A stretch of 64,000 bases of DNA from Ramlibacter sp. Leaf400 (GTDB lineage: Bacteria > Pseudomonadota > Gammaproteobacteria > Burkholderiales > Burkholderiaceae_C), in assembly GCF_001424545.1 (NCBI RefSeq), contig NZ_LMQL01000011.1, positions 162,593 to 226,592 of the forward strand, read 5' to 3'. The notes beneath the pieces were generated by a model. The model saw only the letters and a program-made list of their open reading frames with translations, had not been told where the DNA came from and ran no database searches. Shown here piece after piece: positions 1 to 8,850 of this stretch; within the stretch, counting starts at the first letter, position 1, and each line of letters begins with the position of its first letter. A program made the position numbers and the translations under genes.

Positions 1-1097
1 GCGAGCAGCGCCGTCGCCCAGAACACACCCGAGATCCCGATCACGGCGCCGGCCGCGCCGAACAGGATGGGCATGGCCACGCTGGAGGCGTTGATGGCCA
101 TCAGGCGCAGGGCCAGAGCTTGGCCGTGCCGGTGCTCCGGCGTGATCTGGTGCAGCGTGCTCATGATCATCGGCTGGACCGAGCCGAGCGCGATGCCCAG
201 CAGCACCGAGCACAGGCCCATCGCCAGGGCCGAATCCAGCAGCGGATAGATGAGGAACAGCACCGCCGTGCACGCCAGCGCGCCGGTGAGCACCGCCCAT
301 TCGCGCAGGTAGGCGGCCACGGCCGGCATGATGACGCGCACCACCACCGCCGCGATGGCGAAGGCCCCGAGGATGGTGCCGATCACCGAGGCCGACAGCC
401 CGCGCTCGTGCCCCAGCACCGGCACAACGAACGTGTGGACGTCCCAGCAGGACGACAGGAACCAGTTGACCAGCAGCAGCCGGCGGAAGCCCTGGTCGCG
501 CAGCAGGTCCCAGGCCGCCGCTTCCCGGGTGCCGGGCGGCCGCTCCACCGGCGGCAGCTCCTTGGCATTGCGCACCCAGAACCAGGCGATCACCGGCAGC
601 ACCGACATCAGCAGGAAGGCGACCCGGAAGCCGCCGCTGTCGATCGCCACGCCCGCGGCGAACGGGCCCAGGAAGTTGGAGAACGCCGGCCCGATGGCCA
701 GCCAGGAGAACACCTGCTTGAGCTGGGTCGGCCCCTCGGCGGCGCGGCCCACGTGGCGCTGCAGCGCGATGGAGGCCGCACCGGTCGCGCCGCCGGTGAG
801 CAGCGCGGCCACGCACAGCACGGGGAAGATGGGGAACGCCACCGCCAGGCTGCAGCCCACGGTGGCGGCCAGCGAGGCCCATCCGAAGGGACGCCGCAGG
901 CCGTGGCGGTCGGCGTAGCGGCCGGCCGGCAGCGCCAGGAACACCTGGGTCAGCGCGAACAGCGCCAGCAGCACGCCGACCGCGGCTTCGCTGTAGCCAC
1001 TGCGCAGCGCGAGCAGGGGCGTGGCCAGCCGCATGCCGGCCATGCTGGCGTGCAGGAAGATGTGGCCGGTGATCAGCCGGGCGAGCTCGCCCGACAT
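1..1097 (-). CDS. MFS transporter, 3' end beyond left edge
   Basis: This is an inner-membrane major facilitator superfamily permease, of which the first ~365 codons are visible. The reading frame starts at the ATG at 1097 (MSGELARLITGHIF) and stays open to base 1. Several hydrophobic helices are visible, with the usual MFS loop after helix 2 (LPAGRYADRHGLRRPFG), which matches the D-R-x-G-R/K-type signature. It begins 7 nt after the stop of rmuC on the same strand, so the two may be cotranscribed, although the ribosome binding site is weak. The substrate cannot be read from the sequence; drug or metabolite export of the arabinose-efflux type would fit. The family call is firm and the substrate is unknown. 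Confidence 0.85.
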   Translation of the reverse strand, partial: MSGELARLITGHIFLHASMAGMRLATPLLALRSGYSEAAVGVLLALFALTQVFLALPAGRYADRHGLRRPFGWASLAATVGCSLAVAFPIFPVLCVAALLTGGATGAASIALQRHVGRAAEGPTQLKQVFSWLAIGPAFSNFLGPFAAGVAIDSGGFRVAFLLMSVLPVIAWFWVRNAKELPPVERPPGTREAAAWDLLRDQGFRRLLLVNWFLSSCWDVHTFVVPVLGHERGLSASVIGTILGAFAIAAVVVRVIMPAVAAYLREWAVLTGALACTAVLFLIYPLLDSALAMGLCSVLLGIALGSVQPMIMSTLHQITPEHRHGQALALRLMAINASSVAMPILFGAAGAVIGISGVFWATALL

Positions 1098-1104
1098 TCC
1101 GGAA

Positions 1105-2730
1105 CTAGGCCTGGCTGCTGTCACCTTCGCTGTCGCTGTCGCCGATGGCATCGGCCACCAGGGGGGCCGGCAGCGACTTGGTGGGCTTGACCCCGAGGCT
1201 GCGCAGCATCTCGGCCTGGCGGATGACGTTGCCCTTGTTCTTGGTGAGCTTGTCGAAGGCTTCGCCGTACGCGTCGCTGGCCTGCTTGATGTTGCGGCCC
1301 ACCTTTTCGAGGTCGGACACGAAGGCCGTCAGGCGGTCGTACAGCTCGGCGCCGCGCCGGGCGATCTCCTGCGCGTTGCGGTTCTGGGCCTCTTGGCGCC
1401 ACAGGTGGGCCACGGTGCGCAGCACGAACAAAAGCGTCGAGGGGCTGACCAGCAGCACGTTCTTGTTCCACGCCTCCATGAAGAGGCCGGAGTCGTCCGT
1501 GATGCCCAGCATGAAGGCCGGCTCGATGGGCACGAACATCAGCACGAAATCGAGCGACTTGAGCCCGTACAGCAGCTGGTAGTTCTTCTCGGACAGGCCC
1601 TTGACGTGGGCGCGGATGGACTCCAGGTGGCGCTTGCGGGCGGCCACGCGCACGTCGTCGTCGTCGGTGCTCGCGTATTCCTCGTACGCCACCAGCGACA
1701 CCTTGGCGTCGACGACCAGGTTGCGCTCTTCGGGCAGGCGGATCACCACGTCCGCCTGGGCCCGGCCGCCCTCCTCCCGGTTCACGCTGGCCTGGGTCTC
1801 GTACTCCACGCCCTTGCGCAGGCCGCAGCCCTCCAGCACCCGCTCCAGGATCAGCTCGCCCCAGTTGCCCTGCACCTTGGCCGAGCCCTTGAGCGCCGAC
1901 GTCAGGTTCTTGGCCTCGTCGGCCAGCGTGCGATTGAGTTCGAGGAGTTGCAGCACCTGCTGGGCCAGCGCCGAGCGCTCCTTGCCCTCGGTGTCGTACA
2001 GCTTCTCCACGCGGCCCTGGAATTCCTGCAGCCGCAGGCGCAGCGGATCCAGCAGCTGGCCCAGGCTGGCCTGGTTCTGCTCGGAGAACTTGCGGGACTT
2101 CTCCTCCAGGATGTCGTTGGCCAGGGCCTTGAACTGGTTGGAGAGCTCGTCCTTCGCGTTGGTCAGCAGCGCCAGCTTTTCCTGGGATTGCGAGCGTTCC
2201 GCGTTGAGCTGCGTGGTGAGCTCGGCCACCTGCCGGCCCAGCTCGCCGGCCTGGTGGCGCAGGCCTTCGCGGGCCTCGGCGGTCACGGCGAGCTCGCGGC
2301 GCAGCACTTCCAGGGCTTCCGTTTCGGCCCGCAGCGACGCTTCCTGCGCGGCCGCGCGGCGCTCGACGCCGGAGAGGTCCTGCGCCAGCTTCTCGGCGCG
2401 CACCACGACGGCGGCCATCTCGGCCTCGAGCACCGCGACCCGGGCCGCCCGCTCGCCGAGCTGGGCGCGTTCGTCGCGGGAGCTGTCCAGCGCGTCGCGC
2501 AGCACGGCCGACTGGCCGCGTGCCTCATGCAGTTCCGTGGCCAGCGAGTGGCGCTCGGCCTCCAGGCTGCGGGCCCGCTCCGCCAGCGTGGCGACTTCCA
2601 CCGACGCCTCGGCCCGCACCTGGGCGGTGACCGCCTCGATCTGCGCGCCGGCCGAACGGCGGGCCAGCCACCACCCGGCCACCACGCCCACGAGGATCAG
2701 GACCGCGGCCGCGACGAGCAGCCCCACCAT
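1105..2730 (-). CDS. rmuC: DNA recombination protein RmuC
   Basis: RmuC-family protein of 541 aa. It has an N-terminal membrane anchor (MVGLLVAAAVLILVGVVAGW), a long coiled coil over roughly residues 40-230, and a C-terminal nuclease-like domain (GNWGELILERVLEGCGL, then NLVVDAKVSLVAYEEY). The family limits inversions and rearrangements at short repeats; the exact biochemical role is not settled. The ATG at 2730 lacks a clear Shine-Dalgarno. A GTG at 2769, in the same frame and 2 nt after the stop of the upstream dehydrogenase gene, has GGGG about 9 nt before it and would add 13 residues, so that start is a real alternative. The gene is probably cotranscribed with the dehydrogenase. Confidence 0.9.
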   Translation of the reverse strand: MVGLLVAAAVLILVGVVAGWWLARRSAGAQIEAVTAQVRAEASVEVATLAERARSLEAERHSLATELHEARGQSAVLRDALDSSRDERAQLGERAARVAVLEAEMAAVVVRAEKLAQDLSGVERRAAAQEASLRAETEALEVLRRELAVTAEAREGLRHQAGELGRQVAELTTQLNAERSQSQEKLALLTNAKDELSNQFKALANDILEEKSRKFSEQNQASLGQLLDPLRLRLQEFQGRVEKLYDTEGKERSALAQQVLQLLELNRTLADEAKNLTSALKGSAKVQGNWGELILERVLEGCGLRKGVEYETQASVNREEGGRAQADVVIRLPEERNLVVDAKVSLVAYEEYASTDDDDVRVAARKRHLESIRAHVKGLSEKNYQLLYGLKSLDFVLMFVPIEPAFMLGITDDSGLFMEAWNKNVLLVSPSTLLFVLRTVAHLWRQEAQNRNAQEIARRGAELYDRLTAFVSDLEKVGRNIKQASDAYGEAFDKLTKNKGNVIRQAEMLRSLGVKPTKSLPAPLVADAIGDSDSEGDSSQA

Positions 2731-2771
2731 GCCGGTCGCGACCGGCGGCACCCCCACCGAACCCTGCACCG

Positions 2772-3755
2772 TCAGGACCCCACCGCTTCGGGATTGAGCG
2801 GGGTCACCGGCTTGCCGTGCACCAGGTAGCCGATCAAGTTGTCGGCCGCCAGGTTGGCCATGGCCAGGCGCGTCTTCACGGTGCCGCTGGCGATGTGCGG
2901 CGTGAGGACCACGTTGGGCACGGTGAGCAGGTCGGGGTGGACCTTGGGCTCGCCTTCGAACACGTCCAGGCCCGCCGCCGCGATGCGCCGCTCGCGCAGC
3001 GCCTTGGCCAGCGCCACGTCGTCGACGATGCCGCCGCGCGCCACGTTGACCAGGGTGGCCGTGGGCTTCATCTGCGCCAGCTCGGCGGCCCCGATGGCAT
3101 GGTGGGACTCGGGCGAGTACGGCAGCACCAGCACCAGGTGGTCGGCCTCGCGCAGCAGTTCTTCCTTGCCCACGTAGCGGGCCTTGCACTCCTGCTCCAG
3201 CTCGGGCGTGAGCCGGGAACGGTTGTGGTAGATCACGTTCATGCCGAAGCCGTGGGCGCCGCGCCGCGCGATGCCCTGGCCGATGCGGCCCATGCCCAGG
3301 ATGCCCAGCGTGCTGCCGTGCACCTCGGCGCCGGCGAAAAGGTCGTAGGACCACTTGGTCCACTGGCCGGCGCGCAGGAAATGCTCGCTCTCGGTCAGCC
3401 GCCGGGCCGTGGCCATCAGCAGCGCGAAGCCGAAGTCGGCGGTGGTTTCCGTGAGCACGTCGGGCGTGTTGGTGCCCAGCACCTTGGCCGCCGTCATCGC
3501 CGGCAGGTCGAAGTTGTTGTAGCCCACGGCCATGTTGGCGCAGATGCGCAGTTGCGGGCAGGCGGCCAGCAGCGCCGCGTCGATGCGCTCGCCGCCGGTG
3601 GTGAAGACGCCGGCCTTGCCCTGGAGGCGGGCCAGGAGCTGGTCACGGGAGAGCGGCTCGTCCGAGTCGTTCTGCTCGACTTCGAAATGCTGCTGCAGGC
3701 GCGCGATCACCTCGGGGAAGACGGCCCGGGCGATGAGGATGGAAGGCTTGTTCAT
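2772..3755 (-). CDS. D-2-hydroxyacid dehydrogenase (glyoxylate/hydroxypyruvate reductase type)
   Basis: Cytosolic NAD(P)H-dependent D-2-hydroxyacid dehydrogenase of 327 aa, a normal length for the family. The Rossmann dinucleotide loop is ILGMGRIGQGIARR near residue 150. The catalytic Arg (VNVARGGIVDD), Glu (DVFEGEP) and His (LTPHIAS) are all present in order. Close relatives reduce glyoxylate and hydroxypyruvate (GhrB-like) or act on 2-ketogluconate; the sequence alone does not separate these. It ends 2 nt before the possible GTG start of rmuC and lies 12 nt downstream of the antiporter gene, so 5.2 to 1.1 kb reads as one minus-strand transcription unit. Confidence 0.9.
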   Translation of the reverse strand: MNKPSILIARAVFPEVIARLQQHFEVEQNDSDEPLSRDQLLARLQGKAGVFTTGGERIDAALLAACPQLRICANMAVGYNNFDLPAMTAAKVLGTNTPDVLTETTADFGFALLMATARRLTESEHFLRAGQWTKWSYDLFAGAEVHGSTLGILGMGRIGQGIARRGAHGFGMNVIYHNRSRLTPELEQECKARYVGKEELLREADHLVLVLPYSPESHHAIGAAELAQMKPTATLVNVARGGIVDDVALAKALRERRIAAAGLDVFEGEPKVHPDLLTVPNVVLTPHIASGTVKTRLAMANLAADNLIGYLVHGKPVTPLNPEAVGS

Positions 3756-3767
3756 GCGAAAGGGGAG

Positions 3768-5177
3768 CTAGCGGAACCAGATGAGGGTCATGACGGCGAA
3801 CAGCGGGACCAGGATGCCCACCGACCAGGCCATGTAGCCGAAGAAGCTGGGCATTTTCACGCCCCGGTCCTCGGCGATCGCCTTGACCATGAGATTGGGC
3901 GCGTTGCCGATGTAACTGTTCGCGCCCATGAAGACGGAGCCGGCCGAGATCGCGGCCAAAGTGGCCGCCATCGTCGTCATCAGCACCTGGGGATCGCCGC
4001 CCGCCGTGTTGAAGAACACGAGGTAGGTCGGCGCGTTGTCCAGGAAAGAGCTGAGCAGGCCGGAGGCCCAGAAATACATCGCCGGATCGGGCGAGCCGTC
4101 GGGCCGCGTCACGGCGGCGATCACCGCCCCGAACGGACCGTCGATGCCCGCGCGCAGCATGGCGATCACGGGAATGATGGTCAGGAAGATGCCGGCGAAG
4201 AGCTTGGCCACCTCCTGCATCGGCGCCCAGGCGAACTGGTTGTCCGCGTGCACGGCGGCCGGCGTGATCTTGAGCGAGACCAGCGTGACCAGCACCAGGC
4301 CGACGTCGCGCACCAGGCCCGGCAGGCCCACCTCGGTCCCGGCGAGGTCGAAGGCGATGGAGGTCTTCCACAGCCCGGACAGCAGCACCAGGGCGACGAT
4401 GACGCCCAGCAGCCAGAAGTTGCGCGCGCCGTCGAAGCCCAGCCGGGTGGTGTCGGGCGTCGGGTCGACCGGCTGCAGTTCCTCGCGGCGGTGGTAGTAC
4501 CAGCTGTCCAGCAGGTAGAACAGCACCAGCAGCGATCCGACCAGGAACAGCGTCTCCGGGAAGATGTGGCTCACGGTCCAGAAGAAGTCCACGCCCTTGA
4601 GGAAGCCCAGGAAGAGCGGCGGATCGCCCAGCGGGGTGAGCGAGCCGCCGGCGTTGGAGACGATGAAGATGAAGAAGACGACCACGTGGGCCTTGTGCCG
4701 GCGGTTGTCGTTGGCGCGGATCAGCGGGCGGATCAGCAGCATCGACGCCCCGGTCGTGCCCATGACGCTGGCCAGCACGGCGCCGATCGCCAGGATGCCG
4801 GTGTTCAGCGCGGGGCTGCCGTGCAGGTTGCCGCGGATGTAGATGCCGCCCGCGACAGTGAACAGCGCCGTCAGCAGGATGACGAAGGGGATGTACTCGC
4901 CCACCAGCGCGTGCACGAAGGCCGAGCCCGCGACGCCGGGCCCGAAGGCGAAGGCGAAGGGCACCAGGAAGGCGAGCGACCACGCCGCCGCCACCTTGCC
5001 GAAATGGTGGTGCCAGAAGGCCGGCGCCAGGAGCGGCATGAGCGCGATCGACAGCAGGATGCCGGCGAACGGCACGCCCCAGGCGGGCGAGAGCTGGCGA
5101 CCGTCGAATTCGGCGGCCATGGCAAGGTGGGGCACCAGGAGGCCCAGCCCCATGGCGATGGAGCGTGCGGATTTCAG
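3768..5177 (-). CDS. nhaD: NhaD-type sodium:proton antiporter
   Basis: Inner-membrane antiporter of the ion transporter (ArsB/NhaD) superfamily, about 470 aa, with roughly a dozen hydrophobic helices. It opens with a signal-like segment ending in HLAMA-AEFDG and contains conserved stretches such as SNAGGSLTPLGDPPLFLGF and FLDNAPTYLVFFN that are typical of NhaD/CitT-like permeases. Start choice matters here. The longest frame starts at GTG 5195, but a GAGGAG Shine-Dalgarno lies inside that frame, exactly 6 nt before an in-frame CTG at 5177. Starting there gives a classic signal peptide beginning MKSARSIAMGLGLL. An ATG at 5154 is a third option. Sodium or proton exchange is inferred from family. 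Confidence 0.85.
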   Translation of the reverse strand: MKSARSIAMGLGLLVPHLAMAAEFDGRQLSPAWGVPFAGILLSIALMPLLAPAFWHHHFGKVAAAWSLAFLVPFAFAFGPGVAGSAFVHALVGEYIPFVILLTALFTVAGGIYIRGNLHGSPALNTGILAIGAVLASVMGTTGASMLLIRPLIRANDNRRHKAHVVVFFIFIVSNAGGSLTPLGDPPLFLGFLKGVDFFWTVSHIFPETLFLVGSLLVLFYLLDSWYYHRREELQPVDPTPDTTRLGFDGARNFWLLGVIVALVLLSGLWKTSIAFDLAGTEVGLPGLVRDVGLVLVTLVSLKITPAAVHADNQFAWAPMQEVAKLFAGIFLTIIPVIAMLRAGIDGPFGAVIAAVTRPDGSPDPAMYFWASGLLSSFLDNAPTYLVFFNTAGGDPQVLMTTMAATLAAISAGSVFMGANSYIGNAPNLMVKAIAEDRGVKMPSFFGYMAWSVGILVPLFAVMTLIWFR

Positions 5178-5251
5178 GGGAGTCTCCTCGAACACGGCCG
5201 GTGTGCCCGGCCACCGCCGAGCATACCAACCCGCCAGGCCCGAGCTCGGCT

Positions 5252-5268
5252 GTAGGCAGGCGGCCTAC
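5252..5268. promoter_or_regulatory. Inverted repeat GTAGGC-N5-GCCTAC between nhaD and csbD
   Basis: A perfect 6-bp inverted repeat with a 5-nt spacer sits in the divergent gap between the antiporter and csbD, about 85 nt before the csbD start. Its size and spacing suit a dimeric regulator. The regulator is unknown. Confidence 0.4.
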
Positions 5269-5352
5269 GGGCGCTGGGCCGGCCTTCCTACCGCCGGTCA
5301 AAGGCGCGCGACCTAAAGTGGTTTCGAAGCCAGTGCGTCATTCCGAACCGCG

Positions 5353-5574
5353 ATGAACAACGACCGTGTCCAGGGCCAGTGGAAACAGTGGAAGGGCCAG
5401 CTCAAGGAGCGCTGGGGCCGACTCACGGACGACGACCTCGACGTGATCGCCGGCCGGCGCGACCAGTTGCTCGGCCGCATCCAGGAGCGGCACGGCATCG
5501 CCAAGGAAGAAGCGAACCGGCAGGTGAAGGATTTCGAGCAGCGCAACCCGGACTACCGTTTCGACGGATCCTGA
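5353..5574 (+). CDS. csbD: CsbD family stress protein
   Basis: Small hydrophilic protein of 73 aa with the CsbD pattern: N-terminal DRVQGQWKQWKGQLKERWGRLTDDDL, then a charged helix ending VKDFEQRNPDY. CsbD-like (YjbJ) proteins accumulate under general stress in many bacteria; their molecular function is unknown. The gene stands alone, faces away from the antiporter gene, and is followed by its own rho-independent terminator. A 17-nt inverted repeat lies upstream and may control it. Confidence 0.9.
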   Translation: MNNDRVQGQWKQWKGQLKERWGRLTDDDLDVIAGRRDQLLGRIQERHGIAKEEANRQVKDFEQRNPDYRFDGS

Positions 5575-5648
5575 GCGCGAAGTGGATTCGGTGGCCGTCC
5601 GGACAGCGGCCATCGCGGGAGCCCGTCCGGCGGGGCGGCTCTTCATGC

Positions 5649-5694
5649 AAGGGCGCGGCACCGAGGCACCGGGGCCGCGCCCTCTTTCTTTTTT
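5649..5694 (+). terminator. Rho-independent terminator after csbD
   Basis: A 9-bp GC stem (GGGCGCGGC pairing with GCCGCGCCC, loop of about 14 nt) is followed by a T-rich tract ending in six T. It lies 75 nt after the csbD stop and just before the convergent end of the nitroreductase gene. Confidence 0.8.
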
Positions 5695-5703
5695 CGCGGG
5701 CGG

Positions 5704-6428
5704 TTATTCCAGCCAGTGCGTGAAGCTGGCCACCGGCTCGCGCGGCGTGTGGAAGCTGTTCACGCGCGCTTCCTCGTCCAGGTAGCCCAGCGACATGCCG
5801 CAGACCAGCATCTCGTTGTCGCCCGCGCCCACGTGCGGCAGGATGATCCGGGCGAAGCCGTTCCAGGCCGCCTGCGGGCAGGTGTGCAGGCCGTGCGCGC
5901 GGGCCGCCACCATCAGGTTCTGCAGGAACATGCCGTAGTCCACCAGCGAGCCGCGGCCCATGACGCGGTCCAGCGTGAACATCAGGCCCACGGGCGCGTC
6001 GAACAGGCGGAAGTTGCGCTGGTGCTGCTCGTGCATCTTGTCCTTCTCGCCCTTGGCGATGCCCAGCAGGCCGTAGAGGCTCCAGCCGTTCTCGCGCCGC
6101 CGGTCGATGTAGGGCGACACCCACTTCTCGGGGTAGTAGTCGTATTCCTCGCGGTATTGCGCGGCCAGGGCCGGGTCGGCGTAGAGCGCGTCGTGCGCCG
6201 CGCAGACCTTGCGCACCAGCTCGTCGCGGCTCGCGCCCTGCAGCACGTAGACCTTCCAGGGCTGGGTGTTGGTGCCCGAGGGCGCGCGGGCGGCCAGTTC
6301 GAGCAGGCGCTCGATGGTCTCGCGCGGCACCGGCTTGGGCAGGAAGGCGCGCGCGGAAAAGCGCGTCTCGATCGCGGTCTCGACGCTGGTGGCATCGGCC
6401 ACGCGGGGCCGGTGGTTGCTGGTCGTGC

Positions 6429-6432
<4 letters not shown>
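5704..6432 (-). CDS. Nitroreductase family protein
   Basis: FMN-dependent nitroreductase of 242 aa. The N-terminal FMN-contact motif is visible ([23 protein letters not shown]), followed by the substrate and flavin motif [17 protein letters not shown] near residue 55, and a C-terminal segment with [17 protein letters not shown]. These enzymes reduce nitroaromatics, quinones or related electrophiles with NAD(P)H. The ATG at 6432 is chosen because GGAGG lies 8 nt upstream and because it overlaps the thioesterase stop as ATGA, indicating translational coupling. A longer frame exists upstream but only shadows the thioesterase gene. Confidence 0.88.
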
Positions 6433-6877
<445 letters not shown>

Positions 6878-6881
<4 letters not shown>

Positions 6882-7804
6882 CGCCGGCGATTCTGCCAGC
6901 GCTGCCAGTACGCCATCGCCACGCCGAAGGTGTTGACCTGGGCTTGCACCGTGTCTTCCAGGCGGCGGCCGTAGCCGCCCGCCATGGCGAAGGCCAGCGG
7001 CAGGCCGCGCTCCCAGGCCCAGTCGAACACGCGGCGGTCGCGCGCCTCCAGGCCGTCCCAGGTGAGCTTGAGCCGGCCCAGGCGGTCGCCCTCGTGCGGG
7101 TCGGCGCCGGCCAGGTAGATCACCAGGCCCGGGTCGAAGCGGCGCTCCAGTTCGGACAGCGCGCCTTCCAGCGCGTGCAGGTACTCGTCGTCGACGCAGC
7201 CGTCGGGCAGGTCGACATCGAGGTCCGACGGCTCCTTGCGGAAGGGAAAGTTCTTCTGACCGTGGATCGACAGGGTGAAGACGCTGTCGTCGCCGCGGAA
7301 GATGCGGGCCGTGCCGTTGCCCTGGTGGACGTCCAGGTCCACGACGGCGACACGCAGCCGGCGTCCGCGGCGGGCCTGCTCGGCCTGCATCAGGCGGGCG
7401 GCCACGGCGGCGTCGTTGAACACGCAGAAGCCACCACCGCGGTCGGCGCTGGCGTGGTGGGTGCCGCCGGCGATGTTGGCGGCCACGCCTTCGGCGAACG
7501 CGGCGCGGCAGGCGGAGATGGTGGCGCCGACCGAGCGGCGGGCCCGCTCGGCCATGGCGGGGCTCCACGGAAAGCCGATCTCTCGCAGGATGGCCGGGTC
7601 GACGCTGCCGTCGCTGATGCCCTGGATGTAGCCGGGCGTGTGGGCCAGGGCCAGTTCGCCATCGGTGGCCGGCAAGGCCTGCATGAGCTGGATCGCGGGC
7701 AGCTCGGCGGCGAGGCGGTCGCGCAAGAGCTGGTACTTGGCCATGGGGAAGCGGTGGCCCGGCGGCAGCGGCAGCACGAACTGGGTCGCGTAGAAGACCT
7801 GCAT
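6878..7804 (-). CDS. Histone deacetylase family protein (HDAC-like amidohydrolase)
   Basis: Zinc-dependent deacetylase of the arginase/deacetylase fold, 308 aa. The active-site elements are present in order: [19 protein letters not shown] (tandem His), [12 protein letters not shown] (metal ligands Asp and His), [13 protein letters not shown] (third metal Asp) and AMAGGYGR. Bacterial members include acetoin-utilization AcuC and acetylpolyamine amidohydrolases; which amide is cleaved here is unknown. It is the first gene of an operon with a thioesterase and a nitroreductase, both joined by 4-nt overlaps. Confidence 0.88.
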
Positions 7805-7864
7805 GGGGCCGATTGTCCCGGCCGGCGCGTTTGGCGGGGTTCTAGGGGTCGCGGCCTAGAATGT

Positions 7865-7932
7865 TGCGGCGCAACAAAAAATGCTTGCGCTCGCGTCCGG
7901 CCTCCCTATAATTGGACCCATGCTGCACTGCA
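7865..7932 (+). promoter_or_regulatory. Phasin promoter flanked by two TGC-N3-GCA sites
   Basis: A strong sigma-70-type promoter is visible: TTGCGC at 7885-7890, a 16-nt spacer, and TATAAT at 7907-7912. One TGC-N3-GCA site lies just upstream at 7865-7873 (inside TTGCGGCGCAA) and a second lies at the expected transcription start, 7924-7932 (TGCACTGCA). TGC-N3-GCA-like sequences are bound by the PHB-responsive repressor PhaR in several bacteria, so PhaR control of this phasin is likely. The regulator gene is not in the window. Confidence 0.6.
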
Positions 7933-7992
7933 ACATAGGCTTCGGGCCACAGAGCAGCGTCCTTTCGCCCCTCACTCCTGGAGATATTTGCA

Positions 7993-8538
7993 ATGCTGAC
8001 CGCTGAACAAGTCCTGGCTTCCCAGAAAGCCACCGTCGAAACCCTCTTCGGCCTGACCAACAAGGCTTTCGAAGGCGTCGAGAAGCTCGTCGAGCTGAAC
8101 CTGACCGCCTCCAAGGCCGCGCTGACCGAAGCCGCCGGCACCACCCAGTCGCTGCTGAGCGTCAAGGACGCCCAGGAACTGCTGGCCCTGCAGGCCTCCC
8201 TGTTCCAGCCCCTGGCCGAGAAGACCGCCGCCTACAGCCGTCACCTGTACGACATCGCCGCCGGTACCGGCGCCGAGTTCGGCAAGGCTTTCGAGAGCCA
8301 GGCCGCTGAAACGCAGAAGAAGTTCCTGGCCGTCGTGGACAACGCCGCCAAGAACGCGCCCGCCGGTTCCGAGACCGCCGTCGCCGTGTTCAAGAGCGCC
8401 GTTGCCGCCGGCAACAACGCCCTGGAGTCGGTGCAGAAGGCCGTCAAGCAAGCCACCGAAGTGGCCGAAGCCAACTTCAACGCCGTCGCCAACACGGCCG
8501 TGAACGCCGGCAAGACGACCGCCCGCGCCAAGCGCTGA
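7993..8538 (+). CDS. phaP: Phasin family protein
   Basis: Phasin of 181 aa. These small amphipathic helical proteins coat polyhydroxyalkanoate granules and control their size and number. The sequence is almost wholly helical, rich in Ala, Lys and Glu, with the Phasin_2 start ([21 protein letters not shown]) and a Lys/Ala-rich C-terminal tail ([10 protein letters not shown]). The ribosome binding site CTGGAGAT precedes the ATG. Strong codon bias, a consensus promoter and a downstream terminator fit a highly expressed gene. Two PhaR-like sites flank the promoter. Confidence 0.92.
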   Translation: MLTAEQVLASQKATVETLFGLTNKAFEGVEKLVELNLTASKAALTEAAGTTQSLLSVKDAQELLALQASLFQPLAEKTAAYSRHLYDIAAGTGAEFGKAFESQAAETQKKFLAVVDNAAKNAPAGSETAVAVFKSAVAAGNNALESVQKAVKQATEVAEANFNAVANTAVNAGKTTARAKR

Positions 8539-8689
8539 GCAACCTTGAAACGGGGGTTCCGGCCCGCAAGTGACTGGAGTCGGAACTCTACCCATCACGG
8601 AGCCTCTATAGGACACTCTCGTGATCGACCGAGAGTTCTTCAGGTTGTCTCCTCGGGTCCTTTCGACACCTTCGGGTTCAGGGATCCTT

Positions 8690-8719
8690 AGCCCCAGCTC
8701 ACAAGGCTGGGGCTTTTTT
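8690..8719 (+). terminator. Rho-independent terminator after phaP
   Basis: A 9-bp stem (AGCCCCAGC and GCTGGGGCT, 7-nt loop) is followed by a run of T. It sits 150 nt after the phasin stop. Confidence 0.88.
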
Positions 8720-8777
8720 ATTGCCCGGCTGAAATGGCCCTGGGCTTCCTTCGTTTCGGGGCCAGCGTGCGCCTTGC

Positions 8778-8808
8778 AACTGAGAATGATTCGTGTTTGG
8801 TTTATCAT
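8778..8808 (+). promoter_or_regulatory. Fur-box-like sequence upstream of the iron ABC binding protein
   Basis: The AT-rich stretch AACTGAGAATGATTCGTGT (8778-8796) stands out from its GC-rich surroundings. It contains GAGAAT and GATTCG hexamers that partly match the Fur consensus GATAAT repeats. It lies 55 nt before the start of a ferric-iron binding protein gene, where Fur sites are expected. The match is imperfect. Confidence 0.45.
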
Positions 8809-8850
8809 CTACGCCACACCGACCCGGATCTCATCCATAGGAGCCCCTGC

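Larger units (their letters stand above)
8539..8850. other. Intergenic region between phaP and the iron-binding gene
   Basis: This 312-nt gap contains no convincing gene. It holds a 7-bp hairpin (ACTCTCG pairing with CGAGAGT, 8615-8636), the phaP terminator (8690-8719) and a Fur-like site with the leader of the next gene. A small RNA made from the phaP 3' untranslated region is possible but unproven. Confidence 0.5.

Noticed and set aside
1021-2829. Long plus-strand open frame (602 codons) over rmuC
   Set aside because: Antisense to a clear RmuC gene; composition is Arg/Gln/Gly/His-rich low-complexity typical of GC-rich shadow frames.
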